The translations under genes were made by a program, and so were the position numbers. This document shows, piece after piece, positions 1-8,135 of a stretch of 64,000 nt of DNA. The notes under the pieces were generated by a model. It worked only from the letters and a program-made list of their open reading frames with translations. It was not told the origin of the DNA and ran no database searches. Every line of letters starts with the position of its first letter. The stretch's first letter is position 1. Origin of the DNA: a candidate division KSB3 bacterium (GTDB lineage Bacteria; Moduliflexota; Moduliflexia; Moduliflexales; Moduliflexaceae); contig PDSJ01000016.1 of the NCBI GenBank assembly GCA_002748425.1, positions 91,289 to 155,288 of the forward strand, in the 5' to 3' direction.

Positions 1-690
1 GCACAGTATTTACGCGATCGGGGACATCAGCTTCATACCGGACACGCAGTCGAGAGACTTATCGGGAGAGAGGGCGTTGTCACAGCGCTTGAAACCGCCG
101 AAGGTCGCTTTGCAACAGATGTCGTACTGGGATGCACGCAATTACCTGATCTTGCAGAATTGTTGCCAGAGCAGGAGAACGTGTATCAGAACGCATTGCA
201 GACGATTGACTTCTTGGCTAACGTATGCCTTGTGCTGACGCTAAATCGTCCATTGTCAGAATTTTATTGGACCAACGTCACTGAAACAGAAACTCCTTTT
301 GTCGGTATCATCGAGCAAAGCAACTGGGCCAGAAAAAGTGATTTTAATCACAAGTCGCTTGTATATATCTCTGCGTACGTTGACGGAGACGATCCACGCC
401 TGGCGATGGAAGCAGAAGCGCTCATTGAGCGCTATCTGCCTGCCGTCAAAAAAATGTTTCCGCATTTTAGCCCGGCTGCTGTCGAGCACAGCGCAATTTG
501 GACCGCCCAATATGCCCAGCCGATCGTCCATACGGGCTATCGGCACAGCGTGCCGGATATTCAAACGCCGATTTCGAACCTCTTTGTCAGCAGCATGGCG
601 CAGATTTATCCACATGACCGACAAATGTCAAATGGGGTCGCCCTTGCCAAAAAAGCTGTTGCATCTGCACTACACTATCTGCATCCCTGA
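1..690 (+). CDS. FAD-dependent amine-oxidase-like oxidoreductase, C-terminal part
   Basis: The frame is open from base 1 and stops at 688-690, so the gene begins outside the window; 229 residues are visible. The last stretch, with NLFVSSMAQIYPHDRQMS near the end, matches the C-terminal FAD-contacting motif of the NAD(P)-binding Rossmann/amine-oxidase flavoproteins (protoporphyrinogen-oxidase or UDP-galactopyranose-mutase-like NAD(P)/FAD enzymes). The N-terminal dinucleotide motif is not in view, so the substrate cannot be assigned. The TTG at 160 is not the likely start because homologous-looking sequence (GCTQLPDLAELL) lies upstream in frame. Confidence 0.8.
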   Translation, partial: AQYLRDRGHQLHTGHAVERLIGREGVVTALETAEGRFATDVVLGCTQLPDLAELLPEQENVYQNALQTIDFLANVCLVLTLNRPLSEFYWTNVTETETPFVGIIEQSNWARKSDFNHKSLVYISAYVDGDDPRLAMEAEALIERYLPAVKKMFPHFSPAAVEHSAIWTAQYAQPIVHTGYRHSVPDIQTPISNLFVSSMAQIYPHDRQMSNGVALAKKAVASALHYLHP

Positions 691-1231
691 TAAACGGGAC
701 AGATTTTCTTTTCAAACTTAACATAATGTATATTATCGGACATTCAGAATGTCACTCAAGACGCCTTTGCCCACCATCAAAGCATTCCGCCCTTGTTGCA
801 AGGCCGTATCAAGCCGTGCCAGGATTATGTCAAGTTCGTGTACAAGGCCCTCAAGGTCAGAAGGGATTTTTGCCCGACGCACAAACGACAATTGCTGCTC
901 CTGGAGGATGGCTCGCCCAGTGCGGAGGATACGCCCCATTTGGCAGGCGCTGAACGAGCATATACCGCCCAGTCTGGTCAGTTACCAGGCTGTATTGGCG
1001 TCGGCAGCTCAACGTGTTTGGTCGGGTAGATCTGTACCTCTTCCATACTTTCAAACATCAGTGCGCGTTTCTCGCTGATTTTGATGGCGCTGCGCAAGGT
1101 GTGGTCTGTGGTCAAGACTTCAAAAATTTACCGCCAGGTCTTTACACTGCATGTGATTTTTTCCTCATCACATTTTTTGTGCTTCTGTTCTAGTCTTGAC
1201 GCTAAATTTTTTCTGCATGCACTGTCATTGC
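691..1231. other. Gene-poor stretch with possible decayed gene on minus strand
   Basis: No convincing gene. On the minus strand two adjacent open stretches lie in different frames: 978-1127 (ends ELPTPIQPGN) and 733-977 (contains LVHELDIILARLDTALQQG, helical). They could be fragments of one frameshifted gene, but I recognise neither part. No terminator or tRNA was seen. Confidence 0.3.
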
Positions 1232-1717
1232 TCAAATATCATACTCCTGAGCAGCTTGTAAGGTGATTTCTATAATTTTTGTACCGATTCGTATATTGTT
1301 GGATAGCAACTCAATAATAAGTGGTTTGACTTCTCCGATCACCCCTTCTCTTTTGGCCTGTAACAAGATGCCCAGGGTTCCTATGATGTTAAGTCCTTTC
1401 ATTTTTGCCAATTTCCTGGCTTTTAAATCATCAATCAAGAGCATCGCGGGCTGGTGTTCTAAGGCTAAGACAATAGCCTCCGCTTCTCCTGTTCCAATAT
1501 CACTTAACAGGAGGTCAACAGCCATGGTATTCTTGACACATGTTATCTTTCCCTGTACAAACTGTTTTAATTCCTGTGAACAAGGCTTGTCATTCCTGCT
1601 CACTTCGTCATAGACAGCTGTTGGCACACATATTTCCCGATATAGTTGTTCAAGGACACTCAACTTGTTTATGAGGGCAAGCGATATGAGTGGAGACGAA
1701 TCGGCACTGATGATCAT
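1232..1717 (-). CDS. DUF3368 PIN-like nuclease, probable toxin
   Basis: This 161-residue protein starts with the PIN-type strand IISADSSPLI (Asp6), has a central GTGEAEAI acidic motif and then LLIDDLKARKLAK, the layout of the DUF3368 family of PIN-fold proteins that are paired with UPF0175 proteins. By family knowledge it should be a metal-dependent RNase, probably a toxin; its target is unknown. Its ATG overlaps the stop of the upstream UPF0175 gene by 4 bases (ATGA), which implies translational coupling. All expected acidic residues appear present, so it looks intact. Confidence 0.85.
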   Translation of the reverse strand: MIISADSSPLISLALINKLSVLEQLYREICVPTAVYDEVSRNDKPCSQELKQFVQGKITCVKNTMAVDLLLSDIGTGEAEAIVLALEHQPAMLLIDDLKARKLAKMKGLNIIGTLGILLQAKREGVIGEVKPLIIELLSNNIRIGTKIIEITLQAAQEYDI

Positions 1718-1980
1718 GTTGTCATGATCCTTGCGACTTCATTCTGAAAATCATCAGTATCATAACTGATAGCGGGTATATCATACTTCCCAAGTTCAAA
1801 CAGAAAATCAATTTTATTCATATTGGCGAGTTCTGACGCTTTGCCCATTGACAACTTATGCATTTTATAGAGTTCCATCGCCGTATACAACTTCATTTTT
1901 TTGATAAACTCATTTTTGCTTTCGTTGAGCGTATAGAGAATATCTTCTGGTACACTGAAGACCAATTCTGTTGTGGTCAT
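1714..1980 (-). CDS. UPF0175 family protein, probable antitoxin
   Basis: This 88-residue protein has an N-terminal beta/helix part (TTTELVFSVPEDILYTL) followed by a helical segment with YKMHKLSMGKASELANM, the helix-turn-helix-like core of UPF0175. The ATG at 1980 is chosen over an in-frame upstream start at 2112 because GAGAGGAAA stands just upstream of it and the added 44 residues do not resemble the family. It is the first gene of a two-gene unit with the DUF3368 protein and is expected to bind DNA and neutralise that partner (inference from family). Confidence 0.8.
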   Translation of the reverse strand: MTTTELVFSVPEDILYTLNESKNEFIKKMKLYTAMELYKMHKLSMGKASELANMNKIDFLFELGKYDIPAISYDTDDFQNEVARIMTT

Positions 1981-2209
1981 GGTGTTTCCTCTCTCTAATA
2001 ACCATACCATATGGCGTGTATTATTGTCTCTTGCTGAGGTCACATGTCTGTGACGTTTGTTCCTTATCATCACGATAAGATCGTGAGAAGTAAAGTCAAC
2101 TTTAAAAGTCAAACCTATTCATATATTTTTAGATAAATTCACACGAAGCTATGTCGTTTCAGATTGCACAAACTACATGTGAAAAATATCTCATCATAAC
2201 AGATTGTCA

Positions 2210-5155
2210 TTACACAATCGGTTTGCGCCGGGCACGCAGTTGAGCGCGGGCCAGGTCCGCGGCTTTCGCCCCTACCGCTTCAATGGCATGCGGGCCTAAA
2301 TTTTCAGTCAATTCTTTTATGTCAATGTAGTAAAAGGGTGCCTGGACACTCACATGTTTCCGGCGAAGCTGAGTAAGCTGCGTGGGTTCTTCCAGCGCCA
2401 TGAGTGATATTGGCTGGATTGGGATCGGAGATTGAGCAGCAAAACAGGACACTTCGTGATAGACCAGATCCGGATCGGTGAAATCTACCAGCATAAAATG
2501 GACGATATTGGCCAGTAGCGCAACAATTTCAATCGCAACTTGGCTTCCGGGCTCTTCAAACAGCACAGAAATCGGTGAATAACCGCGCTCACGCAGAACT
2601 GTCCTGATCGCATTCAACTCGTCTTCACGAGCCGGCAGAAAATACCCCAGAATCAACACGGCGTTCTTAATTCCGATATCATGGCTGTCTCGTATCTTTC
2701 GATCGTACAGCAGCAGGGACACCCATTGCGCCACATTCAAGGTATCCAGTGTAATGAGACACTCGTCTTCCAGTGCAAATTCCAGGTTATGCTGTCCGGT
2801 TCCGTCATCAGTCCGAACGTTCAGTGCGGAAATCCCGTAAATCCGGCTTCCGGAAAGATCGGTCTGCGATAGATTCGTTTCCGTCAAGCGCGCATGTCTC
2901 AGATCGGCATTCCGCATCTCTACGCCCTGAAGATTGCTTTGCTTCAGGTTGACCCAGCGTAAATCTGCCCCACTTAAATCCGAATCGCTCAAATCTGCCC
3001 CAGTGAGGTTGGCTGCGCTCAAATCGCACCAGCGCAGATCAGCCTGAACAGCCTTTGCATTGCTCATGTTTACCCAGCGGAGGTCGACTTCGCTTAAACG
3101 GGTTTTCCCCAAATTGGCTCCAGTCAGGTTCGCCTCGATGAGGATGACTTCGGTCAAATCGGATCCGTATAAGTTTGTCTCTTGCAGATTGACCTTGCTC
3201 AAATTGGCTTGACGTAAATCCACTTGACGTAAATCCATACCACTGAGCTTCGCACCGTTTAGATTGACGCCGTTCAATCCGGCTTTTGTCAGAATGGCAT
3301 TGCTCAGGTCACTATCGCGTAAATCCGCTCCGCTGAGCGTTACTTCACTGAGATCTGCTTTACGCAGACAGGCGTTACGCAGGTTGGCCCGGCTGAGCGA
3401 GGCTCCCTGGAGTTGGGCGTCCGTTAAATCGGCATCGCTGAGATCGGCTCCTGTGAGAAATGCCGCCTTCAAATCTGCTTTTCGCAGGTTGATGCCGCGC
3501 AAATTGACCCGGCTCAAATTTACGCGGCAGAGTTTGGCCCGGCTGAGATTCGCCTCGCTAAGCTTGACGTCACTCAAATCGACATCGTGAAGCGTGACTT
3601 CACTCAAGTTGGCAGCGCTCAAGTTGGCATCATGCAACTTGGCTTTGTCCAATTCCGCCCAGCGCAAATCGGCTTTTTCCAAATTCGAACCGCTTAAATC
3701 AGCCCCAGTCAATTTGGCGTTCCATAAATCTGCTCGACTGAGGTCTGCGCCGCGCAAGTTTGCGCCTTTCAGATGTGCCGCACTCAAATTGGCCCATTGT
3801 AAATCCGCCCGTTCGAGATCGACCTCCTGCAAATCAGCGTTACTGAGATTGGCCCGGCTGAGATTTGTACGACTGAGGTTCGTGCCTTGCATACAGGTCC
3901 CACTCAGATTGACCCAACGCAGATCGGCTTTATCAAGTTCAGCACCTTGTAAATTCGCTCCGCTCAAATTCGTAGCACTGACATTTGCTCCACTGAGGTC
4001 AGCTTTGCTCAGATCAGCTCCACTGAGGTCAGCTTTGCTCAGATCAGCTCCACTGAGGTCGGCTCCATGCAAGCTGATATTTTGCAGATTCGCCCCGCAG
4101 AGATGAATTTTACAAAGCAGACTGTCTTTAAGAACGGTTGTGCTCAAATCAGCACCCTCAAGATGTGCTCCACTGAGATCAGTACCGTTAAGAATCACAT
4201 CGCTGAGATCGACGTCGCTCAGATCAACGTGGCTTAAGGTCGCGCCGCTAAAATTGGCTCCGTTGAGATAAGCACCCCAAAGATCGGCCCCGCTGAGATT
4301 GGCGCCATTCAAATCAGCCCCGCTGAGATTGGCGGCACTGAGATTCACACCGGAAAGTTCAGCATTGCTCAGATTCGCCATCATAAGTGTCGCACCGCTT
4401 AATATGGCATTATTGAGAAGCGCTTCGCCTAATAATGCCTCCCGGAGAACAGCCTGATTCAAATCAGCATTATTTAAGTTTGCTTTATTTAAATTGGCGA
4501 GAGAGAGATTGCTGTTTCTGAGTTTTGCCCCGCTCAAATTTGAACGGCTGAGATCGGCTTCCCGCAGATCGACATCGCTCAGATCAACGTCACTGAGGTC
4601 TGCACAGCTCAGATTGACACTACCTAATGTGACCTCACTCAAGTTCACCCCAGCCAAAACAGCCCGGCTCAGATCGGCATGGCTCAGATCCGCTCCACTC
4701 AGATCGGCACGACTGAAATTTGAACGTCCAAGATTGGCTTTTGCCAGATTGACTCCACGCAAATCGGCTCGTTCCAGCTCGGCTTTACTCAGGTCAACGG
4801 TTTGCAGGTCTGCGCTGCACAAGCTGGCATCCGTCAAATTAACTCCGCTGAGATTGGCCCCCTGCAAATCCGCTTCGCTGAGGTCAGCATTACGTAAATC
4901 AGCCCAACGCAAATTCGCCCCGCTGAGATTGGCGTTGGTCAGATGAGCCTCACGAAAATCTGCCCCCCAGAGATTGGCATTTCGAAAATCCGCTCCTTGC
5001 AGATCGGCGTTTCGAAAATCGATTTCAATTAAATTACTTGTGCTGAGATCGGCTTCCCGCAGATCGACCCGCAGATCTGCGCCTTCCTCCTGTCGCCACT
5101 GGTTCCACGCCTCGGCACCCTGTTGTAACAGAGCAAGCGCTTCCTGATTCGCCAT
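2210..5155 (-). CDS. Giant pentapeptide-repeat protein with C-terminal alpha/beta domain
   Basis: 981 residues. A short N-terminal helix (LLQQGAEAWNQWRQEEG) is followed, from about residue 25 to 775, by roughly 150 consecutive A(D/N)LXX pentapeptides, which fold as a right-handed quadrilateral beta-helix. The last ~200 residues change character: NVRTDDGTGQHNLEFALEDE, then an alpha/beta domain with KNAVLILGYFLP, ELNAIRTVLRERGY and FMLVDFTDP. A domain of this kind is found at the end of many pentapeptide-repeat proteins and resembles TIR/STAND-associated signalling folds; catalytic function is not shown. No signal peptide, so cytoplasmic. A possible promoter -35 (TTGACA on minus) lies at 5284-5289. 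No close Shine-Dalgarno precedes ATG 5155. Confidence 0.93.
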   Translation of the reverse strand: MANQEALALLQQGAEAWNQWRQEEGADLRVDLREADLSTSNLIEIDFRNADLQGADFRNANLWGADFREAHLTNANLSGANLRWADLRNADLSEADLQGANLSGVNLTDASLCSADLQTVDLSKAELERADLRGVNLAKANLGRSNFSRADLSGADLSHADLSRAVLAGVNLSEVTLGSVNLSCADLSDVDLSDVDLREADLSRSNLSGAKLRNSNLSLANLNKANLNNADLNQAVLREALLGEALLNNAILSGATLMMANLSNAELSGVNLSAANLSGADLNGANLSGADLWGAYLNGANFSGATLSHVDLSDVDLSDVILNGTDLSGAHLEGADLSTTVLKDSLLCKIHLCGANLQNISLHGADLSGADLSKADLSGADLSKADLSGANVSATNLSGANLQGAELDKADLRWVNLSGTCMQGTNLSRTNLSRANLSNADLQEVDLERADLQWANLSAAHLKGANLRGADLSRADLWNAKLTGADLSGSNLEKADLRWAELDKAKLHDANLSAANLSEVTLHDVDLSDVKLSEANLSRAKLCRVNLSRVNLRGINLRKADLKAAFLTGADLSDADLTDAQLQGASLSRANLRNACLRKADLSEVTLSGADLRDSDLSNAILTKAGLNGVNLNGAKLSGMDLRQVDLRQANLSKVNLQETNLYGSDLTEVILIEANLTGANLGKTRLSEVDLRWVNMSNAKAVQADLRWCDLSAANLTGADLSDSDLSGADLRWVNLKQSNLQGVEMRNADLRHARLTETNLSQTDLSGSRIYGISALNVRTDDGTGQHNLEFALEDECLITLDTLNVAQWVSLLLYDRKIRDSHDIGIKNAVLILGYFLPAREDELNAIRTVLRERGYSPISVLFEEPGSQVAIEIVALLANIVHFMLVDFTDPDLVYHEVSCFAAQSPIPIQPISLMALEEPTQLTQLRRKHVSVQAPFYYIDIKELTENLGPHAIEAVGAKAADLARAQLRARRKPIV
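3991..4050. repeat. Perfect 30-bp tandem duplication inside the pentapeptide gene
   Basis: Bases 3991-4020 and 4021-4050 are identical and a third copy begins at 4051 but diverges within 15 bases. Each unit encodes two pentapeptides, so the reading frame and the beta-helix are kept. Other pentapeptide codons in the gene are more diverged, pointing to a recent slippage event. Confidence 0.9.
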
Positions 5156-5344
5156 AACTGTGCGTTCTGCTATCCACTCTTTATGGCAGACTGGACAACA
5201 GATTCTCTCCTTATTGTGTTAAGCATATTGAACGGACACAGCTCGACCGTTATCAAGTATGAATAAGCACACAGCGAATTCTCTGTCAAGAAAAAATATT
5301 CTCCAACCCTTTGATTTCTAAAGGATTAGCGCCAGAGAAACACT

Positions 5345-6199
5345 TTAGTGAGCCATCGCTCGCAAACGGCTGATACGCTCCTCAGTTGAAGGATGCGTAC
5401 TAAACAACGACATCAGTCCTTTGCTGCCGGAAAAGGGTTTCATGATAAACATGTGAGCTGTCGCGTTATGGGAGGGTGTTGCGGCAAGCGGACGGGCTTC
5501 CACTCCCCGGCTGATTTTGCTCAACGCATTTGCTAAGGCCAGCGGCGCTCCACTAATTTCAGCTCCGGCCTTATCTGCCATGAACTCCCGAGAGCGGGAG
5601 ATGGCCATCTGAATGATCGCTGCTGCAATCGGCGCCAGAATTGTTGCAGCTAACAGGCCAATAATTCCACCGCCGTCATCATCGTCATCGCGCCCGCCGC
5701 CAAAAATTGCAGCCCAGCGCGCCATCGATGCCAGAAAAGATACAGCTGTCGCAAAGGTCGCCGCAATCGTAGATACCAGGATGTCACGATGCTTGACATG
5801 ACCGAGTTCATGCGAGATCACTCCAGCCAGTTCTTCCTGCGTTAAGAGACGCATGATTCCGGAGGTCACTGCAACAGCAGCATGTTTCGGGTTTCGCCCG
5901 GTTGCAAAGGCATTCGGATTTTCCGTTGGTATGATATAGACGTTCGGCATCGGCAAATTTGCCTGCTTTGTCAGCCGTTCGACCAGACGATAGAGATCAG
6001 GAGCGCTGCTTGCCGAGACTTCTTTTGCCCGGTACATTTTCAGCACAATTTTATCACTGTACCAATACGAAAAAAAATTCATTCCCAAAGCAATGATAAA
6101 AGCCGTCACAATTCCACTATCTCCGGCGACAACGCCTCCTACGGCCATCAATAAGCCGGCAAGTCCGGCCATCAATACTGCGGTTTTCACTGAATTCAT
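5345..6199 (-). CDS. htpX: Membrane zinc metalloprotease HtpX
   Basis: 284 residues, the usual HtpX length. Two hydrophobic N-terminal segments (about 5-25 and 28-46), then the zinc site HELGHVKHRD (His130, Glu131, His134), two more hydrophobic segments around 145-165 and 180-205, and SREFMADKAGAEIS supplying the third zinc ligand. The enzyme degrades misfolded membrane proteins together with FtsH. ATG 6199 follows a clean AGGAGG; the longer in-frame ORF upstream overlaps fmt and is rejected. An Asp/Gly-rich loop (GGGRDDDDDGGG) lies between the later membrane segments, a common variable part of this family. Confidence 0.96.
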   Translation of the reverse strand: MNSVKTAVLMAGLAGLLMAVGGVVAGDSGIVTAFIIALGMNFFSYWYSDKIVLKMYRAKEVSASSAPDLYRLVERLTKQANLPMPNVYIIPTENPNAFATGRNPKHAAVAVTSGIMRLLTQEELAGVISHELGHVKHRDILVSTIAATFATAVSFLASMARWAAIFGGGRDDDDDGGGIIGLLAATILAPIAAAIIQMAISRSREFMADKAGAEISGAPLALANALSKISRGVEARPLAATPSHNATAHMFIMKPFSGSKGLMSLFSTHPSTEERISRLRAMAH

Positions 6200-6273
6200 A
6201 ATCCGATCCTCCTGAAAAAATTTTTCCGGAGACAATGCGGCATGATTGTCATGGCAGAGCTCCGGAATTACGA

Positions 6274-7254
6274 TCATGTCGTACGGGACCATTCACTTTT
6301 ACGTTCTTCGTTCCCCAGCCTTGCGCCTGTAATCAGATGATAGCCCCGACAAAAATCGCTGCATTTCATCGCCTTTTTATTTTGGGGCTGGATTTGTACA
6401 ATACGCAGACAGCCTTCACCACAAGCAATGACTGGCCCGTCGGCACTGTCGCCATCAAGCACCTCTCCGGGTCGGAAGTCCCCAATTTCTGCAAGCGTCT
6501 TTTCTCCAGGAACGACCTCAAGCAGTTTCAGCATCTTCCCCTGAAAATATGTATATGCGCCGGGCCAGGGAAATAAGCCTCTTATTTTTCGATGGAGGGT
6601 TGTTGCCGGCTCACGCCAGTCAATCAAACCATCTTCCTTTTTCAGCATCGGCGCATACGTCGCAAGCTCTTCATTTTGAGGAAGACGGTTGAGCGTTCCA
6701 GCTTCGAGCTGTTTCAGGGTCTCAATCAGCACTTCAGCACCCATGTGGCTCAGGCTGTTATGCAGGCTTCCAGTCGTATCATACGGTCCGATCGGCAAAG
6801 CACGTTTGAGCAATATGTCGCCGGTATCCATGCCGCTATCCATAAACATGGTCGTGATGCCGGTTTCGCTCTCTCCCCGGATAATCGCCCAGTGGATCGG
6901 CGCGGCGCCTCGATATTTCGGCAACAATGAGGCGTGAATATTAATGCAGCCCAGAGCCGGAATATTGAGGATCGACTCTGGAAGGATTTGCCCGTACGCC
7001 ACCACAAGAATGACATCAGGAGCCAAGCTCCTCAGAATCTCGATAACAGCTTTTTGCCGAACGCTTTCCGGCTGCAAGACCAGGAGACCATACTCTTCGG
7101 CCAGGATCTTGACCGGCGGTGGCGCTGTCGAACGTCCACGGCCTTTCGGGCGATCCGGCTGCGTTACGACAGCCTGGAGCGAGTAGCGTCGGTCAAGTAA
7201 AATCTGCAGTGCCGGAACCGCAAAGTCCGGCGTTCCCATAAACACAACTTTCAT
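6274..7254 (-). CDS. fmt: Methionyl-tRNA formyltransferase
   Basis: 326 residues with the formyltransferase core: MKVVFMGTPDFAVPAL at the start, CINIHASLLPKYRGAAPI with the catalytic Asn/His region, and MDSGMDTGDILL with the catalytic Asp; the C-terminal tRNA-binding domain follows from about residue 205. It formylates initiator Met-tRNA with 10-formyl-THF. ATG 7254 has AGAAGGATT upstream; the in-frame start ten codons earlier lacks family support. It lies 74 bases upstream of htpX on the same strand; def, its frequent partner, is not here. Confidence 0.96.
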   Translation of the reverse strand: MKVVFMGTPDFAVPALQILLDRRYSLQAVVTQPDRPKGRGRSTAPPPVKILAEEYGLLVLQPESVRQKAVIEILRSLAPDVILVVAYGQILPESILNIPALGCINIHASLLPKYRGAAPIHWAIIRGESETGITTMFMDSGMDTGDILLKRALPIGPYDTTGSLHNSLSHMGAEVLIETLKQLEAGTLNRLPQNEELATYAPMLKKEDGLIDWREPATTLHRKIRGLFPWPGAYTYFQGKMLKLLEVVPGEKTLAEIGDFRPGEVLDGDSADGPVIACGEGCLRIVQIQPQNKKAMKCSDFCRGYHLITGARLGNEERKSEWSRTT

Positions 7255-7547
7255 ATCAACAATCCTTCTGAACGGATGCTCCAAAAATTATTCGTAACTG
7301 CGCTGTCTGTCACTACCCACCGCATAACAGGACTTTTCCTATCCGTAAAGAAAAAAATATCCCACCTTAGACATTCTCTGTCTAATTTTTGCGAGACCTG
7401 CATGCAAAACGCCGCTCATACAGAAGGTTTCAGCGTTCTTTGAAATTCATCTTGACACGAAAACACGGTCTGACTAAGCCAATCTCTGTATAGTATAAAA
7501 TTGTAGAGCAGGAATGAACCTTCAGGGCTTCAGGAGGCTGTAAATTT

Positions 7548-8075
7548 ATGGAACGCACGATTATACCAAGTGAAAATTTTCTCGTATCAGCCCACAATCT
7601 TTGGGCAAACCGCTGGCTTTTACTGACAAGCGGAAATTTTGAAACAGGGCATTTCAACACAATGACCGTCGGATGGGGCAGCTTTGGCACAATGTGGAAA
7701 AAGCCGTTTGCGCAGGTAGTCGTACGACCGGGTCGCTATACGTTCGAGTTTATGGAACAGTACGAAAGTTTCACTCTCTGTGCTTTTCCTGCATCTCAGA
7801 AACAAGCTCTAGCGCTCCTGGGAAACACATCCGGACGTGATGGCGATAAAATTGCCGAAGCCAGCCTGACTCCGTCTGCGGCTTCGTTGGTCGCAGCTCC
7901 AGCGTTCGAAGAAGCGGAACTTATCGTCGAATGCCGTACAATGTATTGGGACGATCTCAAACCAGCACATTTTCTCGATGCCTCAATTGAGAGCAATTAT
8001 CCGCTCAAAGACTATCATCGCGTATATTTCGGGGAAATTCTGAGGATAACAGGCACAAATCTGTATTCCAGATAA
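7548..8075 (+). CDS. Flavin-reductase-like domain protein
   Basis: 175 residues of the flavin reductase-like/FMN-binding split-barrel family: NFETGHFNTMTVGWGSFGTM and VVRPGRYTFEFMEQYESFTL are typical of the FMN-binding part. Such proteins reduce flavins or bind FMN in oxidoreductases; the substrate is unknown. AGGAGG sits 8-13 bases before the ATG. It is monocistronic, facing the MCP gene tail to tail. Confidence 0.85.
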   Translation: MERTIIPSENFLVSAHNLWANRWLLLTSGNFETGHFNTMTVGWGSFGTMWKKPFAQVVVRPGRYTFEFMEQYESFTLCAFPASQKQALALLGNTSGRDGDKIAEASLTPSAASLVAAPAFEEAELIVECRTMYWDDLKPAHFLDASIESNYPLKDYHRVYFGEILRITGTNLYSR

Positions 8076-8135
8076 TTGAAACAGGGTCTGCTCGTGAAAT
8101 CTGCACCTTGCCAGTCACTGGCCACACTGCTGCTG

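Noticed and set aside
3264..4946. Plus-strand ORFs rich in Ser, Ala, Leu and Arg opposite the pentapeptide gene
   Set aside because: They are antisense shadows of the repeated A(D/N)LXX codons and have no ribosome sites or family features.
7452..7499. TTGACA and TATAGT/TATAAA before the flavin-reductase-like gene
   Set aside because: The spacing is 31 bases or more, too long for a sigma-70 promoter; a weaker CTGACT-18-TATAAA pairing is possible but not convincing.
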